Below the pieces are notes generated by a model. That model saw nothing but the letters and a program-made list of their open reading frames with translations. It was not told the DNA's origin and did no database searches. 11,660 nucleotides of DNA, from contig JADGIZ010000574.1 in assembly GCA_027604665.1 (NCBI GenBank), forward strand, positions 1 through 11,660, in the 5' to 3' direction. Origin of the DNA: Polyrhizophydium stewartii. Its lineage: Eukaryota; Chytridiomycota; Chytridiomycetes; Rhizophydiales. A program made the translations under genes and the position numbers. Of the stretch, positions 1 to 7,341 are shown piece by piece. Positions within the stretch are counted from its first letter, which is position 1, and each line of letters opens with the position of its first letter.

Positions 1-34
<34 letters not shown>
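1..34. repeat. (TG)17 dinucleotide microsatellite at window edge
   Basis: Seventeen perfect TG units start at the first base, so the tract may continue to the left. It lies 17 nt beyond the stop codon of the minus-strand zinc-finger gene, where it would read as CA in that gene's 3' untranslated region or 3' flank. Long alternating purine-pyrimidine tracts of this kind can adopt Z-DNA and are length-polymorphic. The Val/Cys-rich reading frame through it is a by-product of the repeat. Confidence 0.95.
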
Positions 35-35
<1 letters not shown>

Positions 36-50
36 ATGGTGAGGGGTGTG

Positions 51-1609
51 CTATGTTGCGCCTGGAACTTGCCCAGATGTCTCGTACTCGGCCATCATGC
101 CTGTGGCCGCCGCAGCGAGCGACCACAGCGACATTGTCGGTGACGAAGCAGCTACGTCTGCTGCGCCGGCCAGGCACGGCCCGGATCCTGGCACCGACGG
201 CGATGATGACGAAGTTGATGACGATGACGATGCCGTCGACAAAGGCACCGACGAGCCGCGGTGGACGCGGGTATGCCGCGATGCCTGGTCGGGCCTGGCA
301 AACGTCTTTGAACAGAGCTCGATCGGGCATCGGAAGGGTTTCTCGCCCGTGTGGACGCGGACGTGCTTGGTGAGATTGCTGCTGTCCGAGAACCGCTTGT
401 TGCAGCCCTCGGCCTTGCATTCGAACGGCTTCTCGCCAGTGTGTTTGCGCACATGCACCGTGAGTGCGCTGGGCAGCGCAAACTGCTTCTGGCAAGAGGC
501 GTCCGGGCAGACAAATGGTTTCTCGCCTGTGTGCAGGCGCTGGTGCTGCGTCATGACAGACTGCTCCGAGAAGCGCTGCAGACATGTCGTGCACTGGTAT
601 GGCTTGTCGCCCGTGTCTGCGCGGCGGCGGCGGCATCAGCATCGGTGGCAGCGGCGCTGGGCCGGGGTGGGATGCCATCCGATCGCATGTAGCGCCGGCA
701 GGCCGCACGCCGGAGGTGGTGGGAGGGTGCCACAGCGGAGAGGGCCCGCCACATCGGAGGCGACTCACGAGTCTGGACGTGACGCATGATCTTTTGGCGC
801 TGGGCAAAGGGCCGCCCGTTGCGCTCGCAGCCGGCCCACTCGCACACGTACGAGTGCTGGCCGTTGCCAATGTGCACCGTCGACAGGTGGGTCGTCAGGC
901 CCTCGAACGCGGCGAAGCGCTCGCCTGCGCGGGGCGGCGGCCCGGGGAGGCGGCGGGAGGAGGCAGGGTCGCGGCGTCAGCATCCATCACCACGCGGCGC
1001 TTTTTCGGAGCCGCGAAGGCACTCACGGCACCCGGCCCACAGACAGCCGTGCGGCCGCTCGAGCGACTCGCCCTCGAGCGCAATGTGCTCGTGCGAGACG
1101 TGCCGGAACAGGTCGTCGAAGCTCGCGAACGTGCGCGGCCCGCACGGGTTCCACTTGCACACGAGCGAGCCGCCGGCGTGTGGGGGTGCGCCGCCGGGGC
1201 TCGTCGTCGGAAGCGGCGAGCCGGCCGGCGGCTGCGCAATGGCGACCAGAGCGTACTCTTCCGAGTCGGGGTCGAGCAGGTTGGCGAGGCTGGGCGCCGT
1301 CGGCGCCGGCGGCGCCGCCTCGGCCGCCTGGGCATGCTCCGCGGCGGCCGTCCGCACGACGGGCGGAGCCCCTGCCGGCGGCGCCAAGCCTCGGCCCATG
1401 TGGTTTGCGGTGAGGTGCAGCGTCGATATGTGCGGCAGCAGCTGGTCGTTGGAGTCGAACTGCGCCGTGCAGGTCGCCCACTTGCACGGAACCACGCCGG
1501 GGCCTGCAGCGCCGGGCGTGCCACTTGCGCGGCCCGTGTCGTCCTCGCCGCCAGCGGCGCCCGCCTTTGAGGCAGCGCCGCCAGGGGAATGTGTCGTCGG
1601 CGCTTCCAT
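51..1609 (-). CDS. Eight-finger C2H2 zinc-finger protein, Zap1-like transcription factor (three exons)
   Basis: Exons are 1609-1027, 924-769 and 616-51, giving 434 aa ending in TAG. Both donors are GTGAGT, both acceptors end in CAG, and both joins fall inside a codon that restores a finger. Fingers lie at residues 42-65, 151-175, 189-212, 222-247, 255-275, 283-305, 313-335 and 343-365. Fingers 1 to 4 carry C-x-W-x2-C (the CWCH2 type of GLI, ZIC and Zap1); fingers 4 to 8 are joined by TGD/EKP linkers typical of DNA binding. Finger 4 contains the PFxQRQK block known from yeast Zap1, and the 9-residue linker before it also matches, so a nuclear, zinc-responsive regulator is inferred. Zap1 has seven fingers; this protein has one more at the C-terminal side, then a Ser-rich tail (residues 366-434). 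The N-terminus is Ala/Gly/Pro-rich and short. The chosen ATG at 1609 has T at -3, so an upstream exon is possible. Domain call is firm; the Zap1 assignment is moderate. Confidence 0.85.
617..768 (-). other. Intron 2 of the zinc-finger gene (152 nt)
   Basis: The donor GTGAGT starts at 768 and the acceptor GCGCAG ends at 617. The join splits the His codon that completes finger 4 and directly produces the TGDKPY linker into finger 5. The 3' part of the intron is rich in GCC/GCG triplets. Confidence 0.9.
925..1026 (-). other. Intron 1 of the zinc-finger gene (102 nt)
   Basis: The donor GTGAGT starts at 1026 after the second Cys of finger 3, and the acceptor GCGCAG ends at 925. The join completes an Arg codon and gives C-x4-C-x12-H-x4-H. 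Reading through instead leaves the finger without its histidines and soon reaches a stop. Confidence 0.88.
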
Positions 1610-1978
1610 CAACAGGGAAAAGGTTGGCGCCCCCCGCTCCACCCGTTCCCGCTTCCGGAGGGATCTCGCACGCCGGGAGCAGCTCCGCCGTCTTCGCACC
1701 TTGCATACATTCCAAAAGGCACCAACTGCTCGCTGACTGGCTCATGGCGGCAGCATCGGCGCCACAGCACACTGACTTGTGATATGCGGCTCTCACTCGC
1801 AACTTGCCCACGCACGATTGCCGTACTTCAAGCAAGCACGGCAAGGAGGCCGGCCACGACTGAGAGCGCCACAGCCCAAAGACTCGGCTGAGCAGAGACA
1901 CCGACACTCGTGGCACCTGCGGCACGATGTGGTCAGCGTGTGCTGCAGCAGGATGAGACTCGCAGTATTGGCGCTTAC
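1610..1978 (-). promoter_or_regulatory. Presumed 5' flank or leader of the zinc-finger gene
   Basis: The 369 nt upstream of the chosen zinc-finger start show no recognisable protein in either direction. The minus frame continuous with the zinc-finger exon is open back to a TGA near 1747, but there it encodes an Arg/Ser-rich stretch without domain character, more like untranslated leader. Several AG dinucleotides could serve as acceptors if an upstream exon exists, for example the CAG near 1729. No TATA-like box was seen. The label is by position only. Confidence 0.3.
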
Positions 1979-2453
1979 CCTTGAGTGGCCCGGCAGTTGA
2001 AGTCGCAGTCGAGGTCGTGGAGTTTGAGCTTGTGGAGGAAACCGAAGCCGTGGTTGTCGTGATGGTCGTGACAACTGTGACTACAGTGGTCATCGCTGAG
2101 TTGGTGCTCGCTGACGACGATGCAGACGATTGGGTCGTCGCCGAGACCGTCATGGTCGCAGCTGGTGCAGAGGTCCCATATCCAATCACTGACGATGAAG
2201 TCATTGATGTTGTCGTGGCCTTTGATGAAGATGCAGTCGATGGTGAAGCAGCATCCGACGAGACCGACGATGCAGTTGAGGCAGTCGCTGATTATCCGTC
2301 TGTAGGACTGGCCGAGGTTGCAAAGAACGATGCTGCTGCTGCGTCCGATGCATCCAAAGCCGCGTAAGATGAGATTGAAGCCGCAGAGGACGACAGATAT
2401 GACGACGCATCGACGATGACACTTGCGGCTGATATGTTCGTGTTGGTTGCCGA
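1979..2453 (-). other. Ser/Thr/Ala-rich frame with one internal TAA; possible exon or decayed coding sequence
   Basis: On the minus strand one frame runs from just after a TAA (2456-2454) to a good splice donor (GTAAGC starting at 1978) and encodes almost only Ser, Thr and Ala with some Val and Asp. It is interrupted once by TAA at 2294-2292, with the same composition on both sides. The longest stop-free part with an ATG begins at 2204. Low-complexity Ser/Thr-rich segments are common in protist surface proteins and in transcription-factor tails, so this could be an upstream exon of the zinc-finger gene, a separate short gene, or a relic. The opposite strand has an Asp/Glu/Val-rich frame broken by TAA at 2365, with no early ATG. 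No function is assigned. Confidence 0.35.
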
Positions 2454-2713
2454 TTAAATCAAGCTGATTTGTCTTCTGGACGCACACAGCAGCATCGCAA
2501 GATCCTGTCTTTGCATGTGTTATACGAATTCCGCACGACCGAGGCCGATGAGCTCATGATGCAGGCGCACCACGGCACGAGAGCCCAAGGCCAGCAGGTG
2601 TCACTATCAAAGGCTCTTCGCTCGACGCTCGCATCGCAGGCTACTTCTGCTTCATTGGCTGTGCCACAGCAGAACCGCCTTGTCGCTGCGGCAGACTGCA
2701 CGCCGCGGCGGCT
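2454..2713. other. Spacer downstream of the kinase gene, nothing recognised
   Basis: These 260 nt follow the kinase stop codon and presumably include its 3' untranslated region. Base composition is nearer to 50% GC than in the neighbouring genes. I see no homologous protein frame, RNA gene, repeat or canonical AATAAA signal on the minus strand. Confidence 0.4.
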
Positions 2714-4066
2714 TCAAGCACTGCCACCGCCAGCCGCTGCCTTCTCCTTCTCCTTGGCCTGCATGACCTCGTACATCTTCTTTGAGATGGTATAGACCTG
2801 CTCGGCGGTCGGGCGCTTCGACATGTCCGTCTGGATCATGGACGCGACGAGGCTGCGGAACTCTTCCGAGTAGAGGTCCGCAGGCAGCGGCGGATAGTCG
2901 CAGGCCTCGATCTTGCGACAAAGACCGGCCAATGTCATCTTGTCGCCGTAGAACGGCGAGTGCAGGGCAGCCATCTCGTAGAGCAGGCAGCCGAGCGACC
3001 AGATGTCGCTCTGGAACGAGTAGCCCGCTTCGTGGATGCGCTCCGGCGACATGTAGTACGGCGTGCCGACGAGCGAATGCGCTTCGACCGTTGTCTGGGA
3101 CACGAAGCGGCCCAGGCCGAGGTCGCCCAGCTTGGCGACACCTTGGCCCGTGATGAACACGTTGGCGGGCTTGATGTCGCGGTGCATCACACGGCGGTTG
3201 TGCAGGTGGGCAAGCGCGCCGCTGATTTGCGTGAAATACTTCCTGTCGTTGGCAAAGCGTTTTCGTTCGAACGTGTGTGCGTGCGTGCGCGCGTGCGTGT
3301 CAGCGTTGATTTGCATTACCGTCAGCCGCCAGACGCACGGCGGGCCTCACCAGATGGTCTTTTCCGAGATGCGCTTTCCTTGCGTCTTGAAGTGCTTGAT
3401 CATCTTGCCCAGGTCGCCGGCGTCGGCCAGCTCGAGCACAATCACGAGGTCCTTGCCGTCGATGAAGGACTCGAGGCAGCAGACGACATTCACGTGGTCC
3501 AGCGACTGCATGACGCCGCGCAGAGAATATCCGGCGCGAATCGCAACAGATCAGCATGGAGTCAAATACTGCCTGCCACGCAGGAGGCTGGCACGAGGCG
3601 CAGGCGAACCTTGAGGAGATCAATCTCCTTGATGCAGTCGTTGCGTGCTTTGGGGTCCATCATCTCAAAGATCTGTTGCGAGGGATATGCTCCATTCGTT
3701 AGCCATTGAGCAGCTGGACCGAGACGCCTCGCAGCGAGACCATCTCTCGGTCTGCATGTGCCGGAACGTTTGGCCCGCACGCCAAACGACGCGAGCAGCG
3801 CTGCAGAATGCGAGCAGGCGATCTGGACAGCTGGTGCCTGCGCTGCGCAGCGGACAAACAGCAGCACAGCAGCTCTGACAGACGAGAGCCGATGCACTTA
3901 CGGGCACACGCTTGAGGGCCACAATCTGGCCCGTCTCGGTCGACTTGGCGCGGTACACGCACGAGAACTGGCCCTGTCCAATCTTCTTCTCGATGATGTA
4001 CTTGTCGATGGGCGCCTTGTTCGCGGCGGCGGGCGGCTTGGGGCTTGCGGATCCGACTTCAGCCAT
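2714..4066 (-). CDS. NIMA-related Ser/Thr protein kinase, NEK6/NEK7 type (four exons, complete)
   Basis: Exons 4066-3902, 3672-3610, 3505-3351 and 3242-2714 join in phase to 303 aa ending in TGA, close to the roughly 300 to 313 aa of human NEK6 and NEK7. The protein is essentially a bare kinase domain with a short Ala/Pro-rich N-terminus. Visible elements: Gly-rich loop GQGQFSCVY (30-38), VALK lysine (52), HRDIKPAN (148-155, catalytic Asp 150), DLG in place of DFG (168-170, usual for this family), and an activation segment ending TPYYMSPE (188-195). Ser184 aligns with the activating serine of NEK6/7. By family knowledge these kinases are activated by NEK9-class kinases and act in mitotic spindle and microtubule functions. 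The start has a good context (GCCATGG). Its 5' end faces the divergent gene at 4354. Identification is strong; exon 2's donor (GTTCGC) is weak, but the join is supported by alignment. Confidence 0.93.
3243..3350 (-). other. Intron 3 of the NEK-like kinase gene (108 nt) with CA/CG tract
   Basis: The donor GTGAGG begins at 3350 and the acceptor AACGACAG ends at 3243. The join splits a Trp codon (TG|G), restoring the conserved W-K-Y-F segment. On the plus strand, 3271-3302 is a nearly perfect alternating purine-pyrimidine run of GT, GC and CG steps, a Z-DNA-prone sequence like that in the transporter intron. Confidence 0.9.
3506..3609 (-). other. Intron 2 of the NEK-like kinase gene (104 nt), weak donor
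   Basis: The donor is AAG|GTTCGC (GT starting at 3609) and the acceptor TCATGCAG ends at 3506, phase 0. The join places the residues after EIDLLK directly against the next conserved strand (SLDHVNV), as in NEK6/7 where the equivalent is continuous. The donor departs from the GTRAG consensus used by the other introns here. Confidence 0.8.
3673..3901 (-). other. Intron 1 of the NEK-like kinase gene (229 nt)
   Basis: The donor GTAAGT begins at 3901 and the acceptor CGCAACAG ends at 3673, in phase 0. It interrupts the coding sequence just after the catalytic-lysine strand. Reading through would add residues not found in NEK kinases and hit stops. It is the longest intron in the window. Confidence 0.9.
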
Positions 4067-4353
4067 GGCGTCTTGGTATCGAAGGAGTGGTGGCGACGGT
4101 GTTGTGGGCGAGTGTGTGTGTGCGTGTGCGAGTGCTGCCTCGAATGAGAGAGAAGGAGAGAAGCCGGCGGCAGCAGCTCGAGCGAGATGCTTATGCCGCA
4201 CGCCGTCCCCACGGGCACGCGGTCCGCACACCCACGGCTGCGCGGAGGCGTCCATCCACGCCGGATCGCCGCACGCCGCGTTTTGATGGCAGGCCGCCTC
4301 CCGCGCACGGCGACACCGGCCGAGCACAACCCTCGGCACGACTCGTCGCCGCG
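4067..4353. promoter_or_regulatory. Divergent intergenic region, presumed bidirectional promoter
   Basis: The 287 nt separate the start codons of the minus-strand kinase and the plus-strand gene at 4354, so both promoters and both leaders must fit here if neither gene has an upstream non-coding exon. It holds a short GT/GC tract at 4112-4130. No TATA box or other named element is evident. The plus frame of the downstream gene stays open back to 4045, across this region, but without coding character. Confidence 0.5.
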
Positions 4354-6384
4354 ATGGGCAAGAAGGGCGGCGGGAAGCGCAAGGGCAAGAAGAAGAATGC
4401 CGGCGATCTGCCAGGCCAAAAGTTTGAGCCCATGCCACTCACATGGCCCGGCAAGGTGTCGGACGAGAACCTCTTTTCGAGCATGGCCCGCGAGGTTCGC
4501 GCCGAGTTGGAGGCCCAGCAGCAGGACCGCCACGTGTGCCTGCGGGTGCGCCAGCTGGACTGGGACTTTCATGATTTCTTCATTACGCTGCCCAAGTCGG
4601 CGACCATCTACCGCCTGCAGCACGAGATCGCCAAGGCGCAGCACCTGCTGAGCGTCAGCCCCGAGGATGTCATCATCTATAGAAAGTCTCCCTATGAAGC
4701 GTTCGCCGAGCAGAGAGCGGCAGCGGCAGCAGCGGCGACAGCGGCGACAGCGGCCGGAGTGCATGCCACAGCGGGGTCTTCGGGCACGGCAACGTCGGGC
4801 GGAGCACAGTCAGCACCTCTGGCATCTCACGCGCCGTCCGGACAGGCATCGCACGGCGCTGGCGCCGCGGCGCACGCAGCCGCCACCCCCGCCTGGCAAG
4901 CGACCCAGCACGACGCAGGGCACGCCGCCAACCCAGCCTCGAGCCGCGAGAGGAAAGCCGAGTCACTGGAAGATGCCCTTGCCGACGAGGCAGGCGGCGC
5001 CATGATGCACGCGTCGCGCTTCGAGGCGCTCAACATCACATGCGACGACCCAAGGTCCACGCTGAGCTCGTGCTTTGCCGAGGTCGCCAAGTTTGTCCTG
5101 GACACTCGCGCCAAGCCAGAGTCTCCCGAGCCCCACGGCAGCGACGACGCCGACGAGCCGGCTCCAAGCGCGGCGGGCGGCGACAACACCGGGACACAGG
5201 CAGCGCCAGCAGACAAGCCCGCGCGGGCCAGATCTGCGGGCAAGTCGCGAGCCCACAGTGCCGGCCGCTCGAGCCGAGGCAAACGCAGCCGGCCAGCGAG
5301 TGCTGCCTCGAGCAAGTCGAGTAAAGCGCCGCCCGAGGAGCCGGCCGGCCCCGTGTGCGGCGCCTTGAGCGTCAAGTTTATGCACGACATCCTGCCGCCG
5401 CGGCGTCCGCGATCGGCCAACCTGTCCAAGGGTGCGCTTGGCCCGCCGCTGTTTGGCGGCACCTTGCCGGCGCTCGGTCCTGAATCCAAACTCAAGTCAA
5501 TGGTTGCTGGACCACACGACCCGAAAGGCACAGCGGGCATGCCAAAGGCGGCCAGGCGAGAGGCTTTCGTCGATACACAGGCCCGTGGCAAGCAGACTGG
5601 GTCGTCTTCATCGCAGCAGCATCAGCCACAGCAGACGCACCAACAATCGCAGCCATCGCTCCAGTCCAAGCCAGCTGTGGCCCTCGGCGGCGGGCCCGAA
5701 CCGGAGATCCCCGACGCGGTGACGATCTACTACGACATCCGGCCGTACATCTCCAAGTCGATCGGCAAGCCGGCCGAAGAAGTGCGGACGATCGAGGCGG
5801 AGCTCGAGTCGCACATCGCCAATCTGCGCACAACGTTTGAGAAGGCGGCGCTCACGCGGCGACAGTCGCAGGTGCCCGGCGGATACCTTGACATGGACTC
5901 GCACGTGTCTGGGCTGAGCGGACCACATTCGTTGTCGAGGGGCGGACGCGGCAGCATCGTCCGCAACAGTACCACAGGCCGAGTGCCGCCGAGCCACGGA
6001 TCGAGGCTGCCACCTCCGCAGGAGAAACAAGAGCAACAGCACGAGGCACCCAAGCAGCATCACTTTGACATTGACTGCGCGCTGCTGATGCGCGAGGAGA
6101 AAGAGTGGGTGCACCGCACCCACGTGTCATCCGCAGGTACCGCCGAGGCGTCGATCATGGCGGCGGCGGCGGCGGCGGCTTCGTCCAAGAAGCGCTTCAA
6201 CGGGTTCGCCGGCACGGTCAAGACGCTGATGCGGGTCAAGGCCCTGAGCAAGACGCTGCACGGCCAGGGCCACCGCGGAGGCCGGCTTGGGGCGCTTGCG
6301 CGCGAGGAGCCCGTGCGCCACGACATCTCCGAGGGCCTGTCGGCCGTGATGCAGCAGATCTCGGCGTCGCTGCGCGCGACCTGA
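4354..6384 (+). CDS. Uncharacterised protein with Lys/Gly-rich start, possible ubiquitin-like fold and low-complexity regions
   Basis: The frame from ATG 4354 to TGA 6382-6384 encodes 676 aa without an evident intron. I do not recognise the family. Residues 1-15 are a strongly basic Gly/Lys run. Residues about 60-112 show a pattern consistent with a ubiquitin-like beta-beta-alpha-beta fold: two strands (VCLRVRQLDWDF and FFITLPKSA), a helix (IYRLQHEIAKAQH) and a strand ending VIIYRK. After this come an Ala-rich region (121-210), a basic Ser/Arg/Lys-rich patch (about 290-325), a Pro-rich motif (MHDILPPRRPRSANL), a Gln/His/Ser-rich stretch near 410-430, a conserved-looking segment (YYDIRPYISKSIGKPAEEV) with a following helix, and a basic C-terminus. 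The start was chosen because the upstream part of the open frame lies in the divergent promoter region. The next frame begins 6 nt after the stop in the same phase. Basic N-termini and UBL folds occur in some cilium-associated proteins, but that is only a suggestion. Confidence 0.8.
   Translation: MGKKGGGKRKGKKKNAGDLPGQKFEPMPLTWPGKVSDENLFSSMAREVRAELEAQQQDRHVCLRVRQLDWDFHDFFITLPKSATIYRLQHEIAKAQHLLSVSPEDVIIYRKSPYEAFAEQRAAAAAAATAATAAGVHATAGSSGTATSGGAQSAPLASHAPSGQASHGAGAAAHAAATPAWQATQHDAGHAANPASSRERKAESLEDALADEAGGAMMHASRFEALNITCDDPRSTLSSCFAEVAKFVLDTRAKPESPEPHGSDDADEPAPSAAGGDNTGTQAAPADKPARARSAGKSRAHSAGRSSRGKRSRPASAASSKSSKAPPEEPAGPVCGALSVKFMHDILPPRRPRSANLSKGALGPPLFGGTLPALGPESKLKSMVAGPHDPKGTAGMPKAARREAFVDTQARGKQTGSSSSQQHQPQQTHQQSQPSLQSKPAVALGGGPEPEIPDAVTIYYDIRPYISKSIGKPAEEVRTIEAELESHIANLRTTFEKAALTRRQSQVPGGYLDMDSHVSGLSGPHSLSRGGRGSIVRNSTTGRVPPSHGSRLPPPQEKQEQQHEAPKQHHFDIDCALLMREEKEWVHRTHVSSAGTAEASIMAAAAAAASSKKRFNGFAGTVKTLMRVKALSKTLHGQGHRGGRLGALAREEPVRHDISEGLSAVMQQISASLRAT
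6160..6180 (+). repeat. GCG triplet run encoding poly-Ala
   Basis: Seven consecutive alanine codons, six of them GCG, follow the Met at residue 602 of the unknown protein. Such runs are prone to length change by slippage. The run lies inside the 6137-6457 candidate intron described in the findings. Confidence 0.85.
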
Positions 6385-6457
6385 GGGCAGATGTTCCCGA
6401 CAACACAGCCCACAGCCCCCTGCCCGAATGAAGTTTTTCCGGCAATGGCGACGACAG
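6382..6457 (+). other. Junction with in-frame TGA and candidate splice acceptors between two same-frame ORFs
   Basis: The TGA at 6382-6384 is the only stop between ATG 4354 and TGA 7341 in this frame. GGGCAG immediately precedes ATG 6391, and a T-rich tract (6434-6440) precedes a GACGACAG at 6457, both possible 3' splice sites. No room exists for an ordinary terminator plus promoter. See the findings for the competing explanations. Confidence 0.5.
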
Positions 6458-7341
6458 GCATGGACGAGGACCTGGCCGTGGCTCCGCCGACGGAGCCCGT
6501 GTCCAGCGCGCTGTTCGACAGGTTCGTGGCAGGCACGCTGACGGCGGCCGAGCTGAGCAGCAGCCTCGCCGGCATTCACGACTTTTACGAGACGTGGGAA
6601 CGCAGGGAGCTGCGCACGGCCCTCTGGGCCAGAGTGTTCGAGACCGAGTGGCAGGGCGACTTGGCCTGGCTGTTCAGGCACGCAGGCGGCGAGGAGCCCG
6701 TCGAGGCCACGGCGTTCTGGCGCATTCGCTCGCGGGAGATGTGGGAGCGGGCGCGAGCGAGCTGCACGGGCCGCAGCTTCAGCCAAGGCCTCATGCACGC
6801 GGCCGTGCGCTGCGCCTTTGTCGACGTGCTCTCGGGCCTGACGGCCGACAAGCTCAGCCAGCACGCCGTCGAGGCCGGCTCGCTGCCGATGCTGCGCCAC
6901 GCCGTCGAGCGCGGCGGCGCGGCGCTCAAGTGCGATCACGTGTGGGTCGCGGCGAGCGCGGGCCGGCTCGACATGGTGCAGTGGCTGTCGCCTCGCGTTC
7001 CGCGAGCCGAGTGGTCGTTTGTGGTGATGGACAAGGCGGCCGAGAGCGGCAACGTGGCGCTGCTCGACTGGCTGCACCGTAACCGCATCGAGGGATGCTC
7101 GCCCAACGCCATGACCGGGGCCATTATCGCCGGCAAGGCGGACTCGGTCCGCTGGCTGCTGGCAAATATCCGCAACGTCGAATGGGACGTCTCGCTCGTT
7201 GAGCCGCGACCCAACTGGCACACGGACCGCCGCTGTGCGCAGATTCTCGTCGACTTTTGCAACGAGAATGGCATCTCGTTGAGAACGGGCGGCGGCTACT
7301 CGTTGAAGTTCAGGCCGCACTATTTCCCATTCTCGCTGTGA
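6445..7341 (+). CDS. Ankyrin-repeat-like protein
   Basis: An open frame ending in TGA at 7339-7341 encodes 298 aa from ATG 6445 (316 aa from the earlier ATG 6391). I prefer 6445 because its context (GCAATGG) is better and the residues before it look like leader. The C-terminal half has four to five degenerate helix-turn-helix units of ankyrin type, such as AASAGRLDMVQWL, KAAESGNVALLDWLH and AIIAGKADSVRWLL, spaced by roughly 28 to 33 residues. This is the atypical form seen in amoebae, other protists and giant viruses, where the repeats mediate protein binding. The N-terminal third (about residues 20-110, Trp- and Glu-rich helices) is not recognised. No signal peptide or membrane segment is seen. 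The frame is the same as that of the preceding gene, separated by a single TGA, so the two may form one transcription unit. Confidence 0.75.
   Translation: MATTGMDEDLAVAPPTEPVSSALFDRFVAGTLTAAELSSSLAGIHDFYETWERRELRTALWARVFETEWQGDLAWLFRHAGGEEPVEATAFWRIRSREMWERARASCTGRSFSQGLMHAAVRCAFVDVLSGLTADKLSQHAVEAGSLPMLRHAVERGGAALKCDHVWVAASAGRLDMVQWLSPRVPRAEWSFVVMDKAAESGNVALLDWLHRNRIEGCSPNAMTGAIIAGKADSVRWLLANIRNVEWDVSLVEPRPNWHTDRRCAQILVDFCNENGISLRTGGGYSLKFRPHYFPFSL

Noticed and set aside
2..373. Plus-strand frame starting in the TG repeat (Cys/Val run)
   Set aside because: It is repeat-derived, and the rest is antisense to the zinc-finger exon.
584..1736. Long plus-strand frames (584-1570 and 786-1736) opposite the zinc-finger gene
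   Set aside because: They lie antisense to well-supported finger exons and cross the inferred introns. Their Arg/Gly/Ala-rich composition is typical of shadow frames.
1981..2367. Plus-strand Asp/Glu/Val-rich frame
   Set aside because: It opens with TTG, has no early ATG and no neighbour to splice from, and is probably the complement of the triplet-biased Ser/Thr-rich sequence. It is kept only as an alternative strand for that region.
6427..6440. Polyadenylation-like AATGAAGTTTTT for the upstream gene
   Set aside because: It is a poor match to AATAAA, and the T-run fits a polypyrimidine tract equally well, so it is not annotated as a terminator.
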